Below, piece by piece: positions 9,419-17,180 of a stretch of DNA of 23,249 bases. Both the position numbers and the translations under genes were made by a program. Location of the stretch: positions 1 to 23,249 of the forward strand of contig JAPFFF010000414.1 of the NCBI GenBank assembly GCA_039105265.1, read 5' to 3'. The DNA comes from Tritrichomonas musculus (Eukaryota > Parabasalia > Tritrichomonadida > Tritrichomonadidae). A model generated the notes under the pieces. That model was not told the DNA's origin. It worked only from the letters and a program-made list of their open reading frames with translations, and did not search any database. Each line of letters starts with the position of its first letter. Position 1 is the first letter of the stretch.

Positions 9419-9910
9419 AATGGGTTGTGTTTCCACATTTATTTAATAAAAAATGATGTGAAAAAACATATTACATCAAAAGATATTATTATATATTCAA
9501 AAATTTTTGACGTTAAATCTAAGCTTGGCGGGCTTTTTAACGTCAATTTATTGTTAAATCTAAAAGTTTTTTTACACTTTATTATATTTTTGGCTTTAAA
9601 TATTATATTCACAAAAATATTAACTATTTATAAGATTTGATTTAAAATATATTATGTATTTAAAAAAAAACAATTTAGATTTAATCAAATATAGTTAAAT
9701 TATAAAGTTCTACATTTGTTCTATCATGGTTGACATGCATCTTTTATTAAAAAAAAATAATTTTATATAATATTCTTCTTTATAAAACAAGAAACTGCTT
9801 CGTGTTTATAAATCAATACAAAAATATAAGTAAAACAGTATTTTAATTAGTTGATATAAAATTAATTTAATTCGATTATAATTGAACTCAGGAGTTAGCA
9901 ATAGCCTTCC
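9419..9910. other. AT-rich transposon interior without a gene
   Basis: The minus-strand heptad frame starts here, near 9430, with a short unique stretch (VETQPIVEAKNREIEAL) that leads into the array. Farther right only AT-rich DNA and one small hairpin (9509-9544) are seen. No transposase N-terminus was recognised on either strand. Confidence 0.5.
9509..9544. repeat. Short GACGTTAAA hairpin
   Basis: GACGTTAAA (9509-9517) and TTTAACGTC (9536-9544) are perfect complements around an 18-base loop containing AAGCTTGGCGGGCT. It is an isolated GC-containing structure within AT-rich DNA; its role is unknown. Confidence 0.5.
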
Positions 9911-10090
9911 TAAATTAGCAGTATATGACCAAAAAATGCTTTTCTAAGCATTTTTACTGTAGTCTAGGAGCTGATTATTATTGAATCTTGAATCGATTAA
10001 TATTTTAATTCAAGTATTTGCAATAAACAGCTCCTAAATTACAGCAAAAAGACTCAGAAAAGCATTTCTGGGCTTATTTACAGTAATTTA
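9911..10090. repeat. Fold-back (long inverted repeat) sequence
   Basis: Arm 9911-9985 and the reverse complement of arm 10014-10090 are similar over about 75 bases. They share TAAATTA, ATGCTTTTCT, TTTTT(A/G)CTGTA and TAGGAGCTG in the same order, with about a 25-base centre. Roughly four in five positions match by eye. The left arm also has its own small hairpin (AAAAATGCTT/AAGCATTTTT). It resembles a small fold-back or MITE insertion inside the hAT element, or the relic of an inverted duplication. No target duplication was identified. Confidence 0.65.
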
Positions 10091-10130
10091 AAATTTTAAT
10101 GCATATTTTATTATATTATGAAAAAAACTT

Positions 10131-10489
10131 GGGCAGAGAGGTTAATGTTTTAACCATTATTTGACCTTAAGAAGCTGGGCAGTGCTGCCCAACTTATAAA
10201 CCATTGAAAATCTCTCAAATTTTGAATGAAGGGCATGGGCGCCCATGACCAAAAAATTCAAAGGTTTATTGCCCAATATAAACAATTCAATTTTTGAATA
10301 CAAAATATAAAAATGTATTTTTTTTTTTTTTTTTTTTTCTCAATTTCAAATTTTATGTAAAACATAAAAACTAATATTGATTTTTTATGAAAAATTTTTT
10401 AAATATTTCATATTAACAATATATTGCCCAAGTAGGCAGGGCAGTTTTTTTTGATGCCAAGCAAAATGGGGCAGTGGGCAACATCCTTA
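10131..10489 (-). repeat. hAT right terminal and subterminal repeat region
   Basis: It holds about eight GGGCA/TGCCC words, among them CTGGGCAGTGCTGCCCAACT near 10173 and GGGCATGGGCGCCCATG near 10232, themselves palindromic. A T-run (10319-10338) separates two clusters. The last 60 bases form the imperfect terminal repeat that matches the left end in inverted orientation. Confidence 0.6.
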
Positions 10490-10497
10490 CTGATGAT
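10490..10497 (+). repeat. Target-site duplication of the hAT element, right
   Basis: This is the second exact copy of CTGATGAT. Helicase reading resumes directly after it, which independently confirms the right boundary of the insertion. Confidence 0.75.
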
Positions 10498-11448
10498 ATT
10501 AAACACTTCGCGTGTTTTAGAGATTACATAATCGTTAATCCATGTATCGATAAGAGATTCAATCGAAATATATACGTTAACAAGTTGATACCAGATGCTG
10601 ATGAACAACGAGCTGAGATAGTTAACTTAATCGATACAAAGCGAATGAACTACGATAAAGTATTAATTAAGATCGAAGATAAGAAACAATGTAAGTTGTT
10701 GAAAGAGATGTTGAAAGATAAATACAAGGTTGCATTATATACAGGTGATACCAAAGAGATTAAGTTGAATGAAGATGGTTTGTTCGACGAAGACGTTGAT
10801 GTTATCATATCTACCTCATCTATACAGAATGGACAGTCCATTAAAGAGAATATTCTATCTATATTCGTCCAAACATATATCGATACAGTGTCCAGTGTTA
10901 AACAGTTTCTAGGTCGAAACCGAAATCGAAACTCGGATGTATATGTATATGTTCGATATGGTAAACACATGAACAAGAGAAAGTACTCGATACCGAACAA
11001 CAGATATGAGAGATACTTAAATGAACTGCGTGATAGAGCATGGAATTGTATGAGTAAAACAGGTTGGGATGTCGCATTATATGAGTTTGGTCGTGTACGA
11101 TTCGGTAAATCTGCTGCTGATGACGATTCACAAAGTGAAGTTCTCGAAGAGAATGATGAACCAGTTGATGATGATGAACCTATCGTTAATGAACCTATCG
11201 TTGATGAACATGTCATTAATGAACCTATCGTTAATGAACCTATCTTTGATGAACATGTCGTTAATGAACCTATCGTTGATGAACCAGTTAATGAACCTAA
11301 CATTGATATAGAATTTACTACCAAAAGAGATCTATACAACTATTATGGAATCGATATTAAGACAATACCAGATGGGTATGAAATTAATATGAGATATAAC
11401 AGAGTTAATGGTAAGAGAGGTCGAGTGTATAAATTGGTGAAGAAGTGA
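10498..11448 (+). pseudogene. SF2 helicase of a virus-like element, C-terminal part
   Basis: This is the second part of the helicase, beginning right after the hAT element. It contains the RecA-like domain 2: KVLIKIEDKKQCKLLKEML (motif IV region), VALYTGDTKE, VDVIISTSSIQNGQSI (motif V region) and SVKQFLGRNRNRN (motif VI with arginine finger, in the Q-x-x-GR-x-R form). After the helicase core come about 45 residues of a Pro/acidic repeat (EPIVNEPIVDEHVINEP and so on; DNA repeat at about 11150-11300). A basic C-terminal domain then ends NGKRGRVYKLVKK. It is a fossil part of the 5448-12082 element and in the same orientation as the first part. A herpesvirus-UL9-like or other viral replication helicase role is inferred from motif VI and the C-terminal basic domain. 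Confidence 0.65.
11150..11300 (+). repeat. 15/30-bp tandem repeat coding for EP(I/V)(V/F)(N/D)
   Basis: The word GATGAACCTATCGTTAATGA recurs with small changes about every 15 or 30 bases. It encodes alternating EPIVN, EPIVD, EHVIN and EPIFD pentads: an acidic, Pro-containing linker between the helicase core and its basic C-terminal domain. Confidence 0.8.
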
Positions 11449-11487
11449 ATCGACAATGTGATTACTTTGTATTTTTCTCGAACCGAA

Positions 11488-11841
11488 ATGACCGCATTAA
11501 CAGAACTATTCGCATGTGATGATATGAACAAGTTGAAGCATGAACTCGCTAGACTTATCGAATCCAAAGACTATAAGACAGTGAATACATTGTTACGTCG
11601 TAATCCAAATACATGGAAATTTAATACTCGTGAACTTAATGAAGAGATACCATGTGATGATAAACACTTCACTAAACGAAAAGGTGTATTGAAGTTCGAG
11701 ACCAGACCAGCATCTAATAATATGCGTAAGCCCAAACAAACAACTCCACAGAGTGATGCATACGAAGCTCATCTATATAATCCAAATGACGGATCATATG
11801 GATATGTATCACGAATACGATCCAAATACTATAGCACATAA
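11488..11841 (+). CDS. Hypothetical 117-aa protein of the helicase-bearing element
   Basis: I do not recognise this protein. The ATG at 11488 lies 39 bases after the helicase stop, on the same strand and with the same codon style, so it probably belongs to the same element. The N-terminal 45 residues look helical (MTALTELFACDDMNKLKHEL, then ARLIESKDYKTVNTLLRRN). The middle has the charged segment EEIPCDDKHFTKRKG, and the C-terminus (DGSYGYVSRIRSKYYST) is basic and Tyr-rich. No signal peptide, membrane helix or zinc-binding cluster is visible; it could be a small nucleic-acid-binding or structural protein. The frame looks whole. Confidence 0.5.
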   Translation: MTALTELFACDDMNKLKHELARLIESKDYKTVNTLLRRNPNTWKFNTRELNEEIPCDDKHFTKRKGVLKFETRPASNNMRKPKQTTPQSDAYEAHLYNPNDGSYGYVSRIRSKYYST

Positions 11842-11854
11842 ACCGCATAGATCA

Positions 11855-11895
11855 CACACACACTATTTTTGGATAATAATAGCCAATACCGAAAC
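11855..11895 (+). repeat. 41-bp inverted repeat, left arm
   Basis: It runs from CACACACACTATTTTTGG through ATAATAATAGCCAATACCGAAAC and is the exact reverse complement of the right arm within 12037-12082. It lies directly after the 117-aa ORF; the word TAGCCAATACC appears a third time, near 11973. Confidence 0.85.
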
Positions 11896-12036
11896 TAGTA
11901 AATATCATTAACGACCTCAACTTTAACGAACCCATTAACGATTATATAAGCGAATGCATTTACGACAGCATTAGCCAATACCAACTTTAACCACTTTTAA
12001 CGAGTTTCGTATGCGAATCCAATACTGGAGAATCCT

Positions 12037-12082
12037 GTTTCGGTATTGGCTATTATTATCCAAAAATAGTGTGTGTGTGTGT
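12037..12082 (-). repeat. 41-bp inverted repeat, right arm
   Basis: GTTTCGGTATTGGCTATTAT followed by TATCCAAAAATAGTGTGTGTG mirrors 11855-11895; the GT tract is a few bases longer on this side. The arms enclose about 140 bases with several TTAACGA words, and mark either the end of the virus-like element or a junction between two copies in opposite orientation. Confidence 0.85.
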
Positions 12083-12432
12083 GCGATCTTCCAATATTTT
12101 AATAAGTTATTATATATATTATGTTTTCTATTTATATATTTGGTTTGTTTCGATTATTACAGTTTTTTAAATACTTTTGACACTTTACATCCGATCGCAG
12201 TACCGTTTTGTTGACGTTGACGTTGTAAAAACGAAGTTAACGTTGTCAACGATGGCGTTTTAAACGGTCTCTCATTGATCAATTTTTTCAACGTTGACCA
12301 ACACTGACTCAGATAATCTTACAGCCGTTTCAAATAAACCCCCTTTTTTTTTATAATATTAGGTTGGCACTTCGAATAATTTTTTTTTTAAATAAAATAA
12401 TTATATATAAAGAAAATAATTTTTTTTTTTTT
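12083..12432. other. Intergenic region with AACGTTG words
   Basis: There is no gene. At 12209-12300 the sequence is unusually rich in GTTGACGTTG, AACGTTGTCAACG and CAACGTTGACCA, which can pair with each other. The part after 12340 is A/T homopolymer downstream of the kinase stop codon. Confidence 0.5.
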
Positions 12433-15393
12433 TTAAATTGTTATAATTTGCACTTTTTTGTCAATTCCTAAGAACTGGTATTTCTGTGAATTAGCAATTG
12501 AAGATATAGCATAAGGGATCTGTATTTGCAGCAATGACGAGCATCCACTGAATGCTCCAGATCCGATAGAATTGACAGGCGAATTGATTGTTATTTGCTT
12601 AAGTGAAGAACATCCCTGGAATGCGCTGTCTCCGATTGATGTGTAAGACGACAAGATCTGTATCTGCAGTAATGATGTGCAACCGTAGAATGCGTTCTTT
12701 CCGATCAAAGTAACAGACGAAGGGATGGTTATTTGTGTCAATGACGAGCAACCCAAAAAGGCGCTTGCTCCGATAGATTTGACGGAGGAAGGAATTTCAA
12801 TTTCAAGAAGTGATGCGCAATCAAAGAAGGCGGAATCGCCGATGGTTATAATTGATGATGACATGTCGACATATCGTAAGTATTTGCAGTTGCTGAATGC
12901 ATTTTTATCAATGGTTTTAACAGAGGACGGTATTGTAATTCTTGTAAATCTCTGAAAAAGAAAATAGTTGTATTTTATGGATGTAACCGAATCAGCAAAT
13001 ATAAGGTGATTCAGTGATTGAAGACTTTCAAAGGTGTGAGGTGAAATAACCGTTTTATAAGGATCAATTACTATTTTTTTCAATTTGAAGCATCCATCAA
13101 AGATATTGTATTTAATCTCTTCTACTGAGGACGGAATCGAGATTTGTGATAAAGAGGAACAGCCAAAGAAGGCATTCCAACCGATCTGTACTACTGATGA
13201 TGGAATGGCAATTTGTGAAAGAGAGGAGCAACTGTCAAAAGCATTTTTTCCAATGAATTTTACTGAGGATGGTATTATGATCTGTGAAAGGGAGGAGCAT
13301 TCAGTAAATGCATTATCGCCAATTTTGGTGACTGATGAAGGTATGGCTATTTCTGATAGTGATGAGCATTTTGAAAAAAGTGAGTCTTCAATTGAATTGA
13401 GAGATGAAGAAAGTTCAACAGTATCTAATGAATAACAATCTCGAAAGGCACTCGCTCCTATCGATATCACTGATGATGGAAAGATGAGTTTTTGTAATGA
13501 TAAACATTCGTGAAAACAACGATTTCCTATGGTTTTAACTGAATTAGGAATTGTTATTTCTACAAGCGATTTACATTCTTTGAAGGCGTTGTCTTCTATA
13601 GCTGTAACTGTTGATGGGATAATGACTTTTGTTAACGATGAATAGCCTATAAATGCATTTCGTGGGATGATCTTTATATCTGAGCCAATTCTTAGTAAGT
13701 TGAAGTTTTTCTTGATTTTGTAAAATTCGTCGTTTTCATGAATTTTGTTAATGTAAAAAGCTATCTTTATTTTTGCTTTAGTGTAGGTTTTAAGATTAGA
13801 AACATCATCATAAATCTCTTTGAATGTATCTGAAGGATATTTTATTTCAATAAATACTTCAGTGAATGGATTTAATATAGCTCTGATGCTAGCTGAATCA
13901 AGAGGCTTGTCTGAATGTAAAATATCTGTAGCAGTTGAAAGAAGATAAATTCGCTTGAGATTTTGAGGATTCGCAATTAAATTTAATGAATTATCATTAG
14001 GATCATGAGTCATTATTTGAAAACAAACTATAGAATCTAACGATTTATCAAGTTTTTCGATATAGATTAAAAGATTATTCAGATTTGTGAACACATCTTT
14101 GATATCTTTGTTGTCATTTGATAAACTTTTAATGATTTTGCCTATTAGCGATTGCTGGGATTTAAGCGTAAGATTATTAAAATTTTCAATTGTTATTTGG
14201 CCCATGTTGGATTCTGATTTCTCTTTAATTGGAACTTCTTTTTTAGATTGAGCATTGCTTTTTTTGTGAATTATTAACTTTTCTTGTTCCTCAAGCTGCT
14301 TTTTTAGTTGCAAATTATTTTTTTCAACAATTTTCAACTTGTTTTGTAGTTCTTCAATAAATGTTTTATCAAATATGTTTGTATCTACATCAATTTCATC
14401 AATGTATGCTTGAAGTTTTTCTATATCAACATTATCAAGATAATATTTATTCTCTTCTTTTTCTTCTTCTTCAGTATTTCCATTTCCAGTAAAGATATCA
14501 TATATAGAATTTTCAATATTGAATGCAAGTTTGTTGAATATCTCTTCAAAGGTTGGTCGCTTTTTATAATCATTGGACCAACAACGTTCAATAAGATTTT
14601 GAAACGACTTTTTAATAGGGGATTTAAATTCAGGGCGATAATTATTGCGGACAACATTTTCTTTAAATTGATTAATGGTCATTGCATTCTTTTCTTGAAA
14701 CAGTGGGAATGGTTTAGACTCTGTAATAACTTCATACATGAGAATTCCAAATGAGTAAACATCTGATCTTGAATTATAATGATTTTTGGAAAGAACTTCT
14801 GGTGCATTGTATATTAAAGATTTGGTTTGTGTTGGCTGGTCTTGTGAATGATTTCTTTCAAAAAATTTGGAAAGGCCAAAGTTTGTGATATAAGGTTTTA
14901 AAAATTCGTCAAGTAAAATATTATCTGGCTTTAAACATGGATTAACAATATGATACCGATGGAGATGCATCATTCCGCGAGCTATACCAACTAGAATAAT
15001 TTGGCGAGCTGTGTTATCATATTTATTCATAGATACTAAGTTTTGTGGGTTTTTTATAGCGTTTGCAAGAGATCCATTGGAAGGATAATCCATAATAATT
15101 GTAATATTATTTTTTCCTTCAAAATCTTTTTCGGAGTAACCACGGAATTTGACTATTGATGGATGTTGGACATGTATTAAAATTTCAATTTCATGAACAA
15201 TACTTTGCCTATATTTCAAGCTATCTTTGTGATAATTTAAAACTTTGGCTTCGTAGTATTCATCTGTTGTTTTATCTTGAACTAAGTATACTATACCAAA
15301 ACTCCCTGAATTGATTTGGACTGGATTTTTCATATTGTTTATATCGATTTTAAATTGATTTAACAATTTGGATTGCGGTGTTTTGAGATTCAT
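12433..15393 (-). CDS. Pseudokinase fused to BspA-like leucine-rich repeats
   Basis: The product has 986 residues in three parts. Residues 15-300 are a protein-kinase fold of the TKL type: glycine loop NSGSFGIVYLV (28-38), the VAIK-type Lys (YEAK, K50), the alpha-C Glu near 68-70, APE at 197-199 and SDVYSFGILMYE with Asp 211. The catalytic loop reads HIVNPCLKPDNILLD, so the HRD motif is Asn-Pro-Cys (151-153). The magnesium motif reads NFG (171-173) instead of DFG. Loss of both aspartates predicts a pseudokinase that may bind ATP or act as a scaffold. Residues 305-400 are charged, with a coiled coil (ELQNKLKIVEKNNLQLKKQL). Residues 400-565 are unassigned. Residues 568-980 are about 17 LRR_5 units of 23 residues (pattern FxxCSSLxxIxIPSSVxxIGxxA), the BspA type expanded in trichomonads. 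The frame is intact, and the stop codon overlaps TAAA, the usual trichomonad polyadenylation signal. No signal peptide, so probably cytoplasmic. Confidence 0.9.
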   Translation of the reverse strand: MNLKTPQSKLLNQFKIDINNMKNPVQINSGSFGIVYLVQDKTTDEYYEAKVLNYHKDSLKYRQSIVHEIEILIHVQHPSIVKFRGYSEKDFEGKNNITIIMDYPSNGSLANAIKNPQNLVSMNKYDNTARQIILVGIARGMMHLHRYHIVNPCLKPDNILLDEFLKPYITNFGLSKFFERNHSQDQPTQTKSLIYNAPEVLSKNHYNSRSDVYSFGILMYEVITESKPFPLFQEKNAMTINQFKENVVRNNYRPEFKSPIKKSFQNLIERCWSNDYKKRPTFEEIFNKLAFNIENSIYDIFTGNGNTEEEEKEENKYYLDNVDIEKLQAYIDEIDVDTNIFDKTFIEELQNKLKIVEKNNLQLKKQLEEQEKLIIHKKSNAQSKKEVPIKEKSESNMGQITIENFNNLTLKSQQSLIGKIIKSLSNDNKDIKDVFTNLNNLLIYIEKLDKSLDSIVCFQIMTHDPNDNSLNLIANPQNLKRIYLLSTATDILHSDKPLDSASIRAILNPFTEVFIEIKYPSDTFKEIYDDVSNLKTYTKAKIKIAFYINKIHENDEFYKIKKNFNLLRIGSDIKIIPRNAFIGYSSLTKVIIPSTVTAIEDNAFKECKSLVEITIPNSVKTIGNRCFHECLSLQKLIFPSSVISIGASAFRDCYSLDTVELSSSLNSIEDSLFSKCSSLSEIAIPSSVTKIGDNAFTECSSLSQIIIPSSVKFIGKNAFDSCSSLSQIAIPSSVVQIGWNAFFGCSSLSQISIPSSVEEIKYNIFDGCFKLKKIVIDPYKTVISPHTFESLQSLNHLIFADSVTSIKYNYFLFQRFTRITIPSSVKTIDKNAFSNCKYLRYVDMSSSIITIGDSAFFDCASLLEIEIPSSVKSIGASAFLGCSSLTQITIPSSVTLIGKNAFYGCTSLLQIQILSSYTSIGDSAFQGCSSLKQITINSPVNSIGSGAFSGCSSLLQIQIPYAISSIANSQKYQFLGIDKKVQIITI

Positions 15394-15394
15394 T

Positions 15395-15400
15395 ATATGA
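15395..15400 (-). promoter_or_regulatory. Initiator-like element of the pseudokinase gene
   Basis: On the minus strand TCATAT precedes the ATG by one base. Trichomonad core promoters use an initiator TCA(+1)YW with a very short 5' leader. This match would place the transcription start at about 15398, with a leader of about five bases. It is short and could be chance. Confidence 0.4.
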
Positions 15401-16127
15401 AAAATAATTGGAGTTTTTTATACTCAATTTTTTGAAAATATTATTCAAAAAATTGTTTCCTTGGTCTCAAAATTCAAATGATCAATTCAATTTCCTTAAA
15501 TAAACGGATCTTTTTACAAGCAATTTTATGAGGGAATTTGAATAAAAAAACATAATAATTAATTAAAAAAACTATATATCCATATTTTTAGATGCAAACC
15601 AGCTTATATATCTCAATAATTTTCTTTTTTATGCAGAAAATGTACATTCATTTTCATAATCAAAACTCTTTTTTCTCCTAAGAATATGATTTATATCGGA
15701 TGTTTAATTCATTTTCATTATTTTTCTTTTGATTTTAAATATCTTATACAAAAATTATATATAATTATATATATATATAATTTAAATTATAATTTAAATT
15801 GACTTTTGTTTAATAAATTCACTACCCATATATATGTATAAAATTATTAGATATTTTGTCATACACTAAACAAGAATAATAGTTACAATTACTAGATATC
15901 AATCTTGTTATAAATTCCTATTCGATATTATGCATTTATGTCATTACGATGTTAATAAATGCTATTAATACTTTTAATATAAAATAGATATTATGATAAA
16001 AAAAAAAAAAATCCATTATTTTAATTAAATAATTGATAGAATTTAAAGGCATATAATTCCCAATAATTGCATCATCTAAAAAAAGGACACAAATTATTAA
16101 ATAATAAATTTTTATGAATCAAATAAA
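15401..16127. other. Intergenic AT-rich region
   Basis: It lies between the start of the pseudokinase gene and the end of the RIIa-domain gene. It contains TATA-type runs at 15755-15800 and A-runs. No ORF, repeat pair or RNA was recognised. Confidence 0.6.
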
Positions 16128-16358
16128 TTATGAAGAAGAGTCTGGTATTGGCTTTGTGAAAAAGTCTACAGCAAAAGCACGGACATCATCTGGTTTTCTT
16201 TTTAACACCGCATAAACAAATTCTTGCACTGCTTCATTTAATTCTGGATGGTCGCGCATATATCGTTCATTTTCAATTCTGAGTTTGTCAAGTTGATCAC
16301 GCTGTACTTGTGCTGCGTTGCTTGGAGGTGGCTGTCCGGATTTTGGTGGAAGAGACAT
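16128..16358 (-). CDS. RIIa-domain protein (RIIAD1-like)
   Basis: This is a complete 76-residue protein. After a Pro-rich start (MSLPPKSGQPPPSNAA) and a charged helix (QRDQLDKLRIENERYMRDHP), it has the RIIa dimerisation/docking fold: LNEAVQEFVYAVLKRKPDDV, then RAFAVDFFTKPIPDSSS. The pattern '(I/L)xNExY(L/M)RxHxE...F...(V/I)xxxxPDx(I/V)xxFAxDFFT' closely follows human RIIAD1 as I remember it. RIIa domains dimerise as four-helix bundles and bind amphipathic helices of A-kinase anchoring proteins; in protists many such proteins sit in the flagellar axoneme (radial spokes). A flagellar role is inferred. No membrane segment or signal. It is the only small gene here with clean family identity. An initiator-like TCAATA lies about 28 bases upstream. 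Confidence 0.75.
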   Translation of the reverse strand: MSLPPKSGQPPPSNAAQVQRDQLDKLRIENERYMRDHPELNEAVQEFVYAVLKRKPDDVRAFAVDFFTKPIPDSSS

Positions 16359-16382
16359 AATAAAATATTAAAAATTTAATAT

Positions 16383-16388
16383 TATTGA
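16383..16388 (-). promoter_or_regulatory. Possible initiator of the RIIa gene
   Basis: TCAATA on the minus strand would give a leader of about 28 bases. Weak match. Confidence 0.25.
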
Positions 16389-16511
16389 AAAATTATCCGT
16401 TAATTATAAAATTAAAACAAACAAATAAACATTTCAAATTTTTAAATTTTACCAACCAAATAAAAATTGAAAAAATAAAGAATTTTGTTTATTCTCACTA
16501 ATTACCTGCCA

Positions 16512-16628
16512 TCAAGATTTGCAGCCTTCAGGAGGCAATCGACGGCAATCCATGATTACCCTTGATACTCTTTCACCTCGGTTGCAAACAAGCAAATTAT
16601 AGCTGTTCCGAATATATTCTATTAATGT
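16512..16628 (-). other. Coding-like 38-codon stretch, unidentified
   Basis: This patch has clearly higher GC than its surroundings. The minus-strand frame reads RNSYNLLVCNRGERVSRVIM and DCRRLPPEGCKS before a TGA at 16512-16514. It looks like a real protein end with several Cys and Arg. The frame is closed upstream by a TGA at 16629-16631, and the only ATG is at its 12th codon from the end. It might be the remnant or last exon of a gene, or a short peptide. It is only 150 bases upstream of the RIIa gene on the same strand. No splice-site motif of trichomonad type was seen. Confidence 0.3.
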
Positions 16629-16631
16629 TCA

Positions 16632-17180
16632 GAAAGACAACAAAGAGAGATTAATAAAGACAAATATATAATAATAATAATAATAAGAAAAAAAGATGAA
16701 TAAAATCTAAAAATAATAATATATAGTATATTTTTTATAATTACTAAATCTGAATAATATAAATCGGCCAAAGTTTATATTAATAACAACTTTGCTGCGA
16801 GTTAAAATATACTACAAATTCATAAAATTAAGTTTAAAGCAGCAACAAAAAATTTATAAATACTTAAAATTGTTCAGAATGAACCTCCCAGTCGACTATA
16901 ATTATGGATATTTATCTATTATATATATTTTATGCTTTACAAACTGATTTGCTGGATGGTATAAATTAATGAGCATTTATCTATTATATATATCGTTTAA
17001 ATGGTATGATGTTCATTATACCAATAATAAAAATTAAGTAAAAATGAGACAGTTTTGAACTTAAAATCAAGCAGTGTAAGCTTTTGATCAAATAAGCAAA
17101 GCCAATAGAATGAATTTTGAGTTTCAAAGGATTTTGAAATGATGAAGATCACCTAACTTTTTGGGGAAAAAGCTGGATTA
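16632..17180. other. Intergenic AT-rich region
   Basis: No gene is seen. The word ATTTATCTATTATATATAT is repeated directly at about 16908 and 16976 (70 bases apart). A TAA microsatellite lies at 16670-16686. Confidence 0.5.

Larger units (their letters stand above)
6321..10489 (-). mobile_element. hAT DNA transposon inserted in the helicase gene
   Basis: The element is 4,169 bp. The boundaries are fixed by the 8-bp duplication and by loss of the helicase reading. The ends are imperfect inverted repeats. Both, read inward, contain in order ATGTTGC, ATTTTGC, CTTGG, a run of at least seven A and TGCCC, with short spacing differences. Each end region also has many TGCCC/TGGGC words, probable transposase-binding subterminal repeats: four within 6335-6390, and about eight within 10131-10480. 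Inside, in plus-strand order, are a 7-bp satellite, the C-terminal part of a hAT transposase (minus strand), a heptad-coding tandem array, about 450 bp of AT-rich DNA, and a fold-back repeat. The transposase N-terminus (BED zinc finger and first catalytic block) is absent, so the copy is non-autonomous. It is younger than the element it interrupts. Confidence 0.75.
5448..12082 (+). mobile_element. Probable virus-like element remnant (helicase plus small ORF)
   Basis: The helicase parts (5448-6320 and 10498-11448) and the 117-aa ORF (11488-11841) share codon use and a less homopolymer-rich background than the flanks, which suggests one foreign unit. A large SF2 helicase of this kind is known from DNA viruses and from virus-like elements; trichomonads carry many Maverick/Polinton copies, so that group or a relative is the first candidate. 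No capsid, integrase, polymerase or packaging ATPase is visible here, so family assignment is weak. The unit is broken: a hAT transposon lies inside it, and the other expected genes are missing. A long inverted repeat at 11855-12082 may be its right-end region. The outer limits are approximate. Confidence 0.35.

Noticed and set aside
10650-11339. 229-codon minus-strand ORF opposite the helicase
   Set aside because: It is a shadow of the helicase and its pentad repeat (Ser/Thr-rich low-complexity translation).
12725-13435. Plus-strand ORFs opposite the LRR region (12725-12955, 13085-13435)
   Set aside because: They are shadows of the repetitive LRR_5 codons on the minus strand.
14410-14754. 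114-codon plus-strand ORF within the kinase gene
   Set aside because: Its Phe/Ile-rich translation is the antisense of kinase and acidic linker codons.
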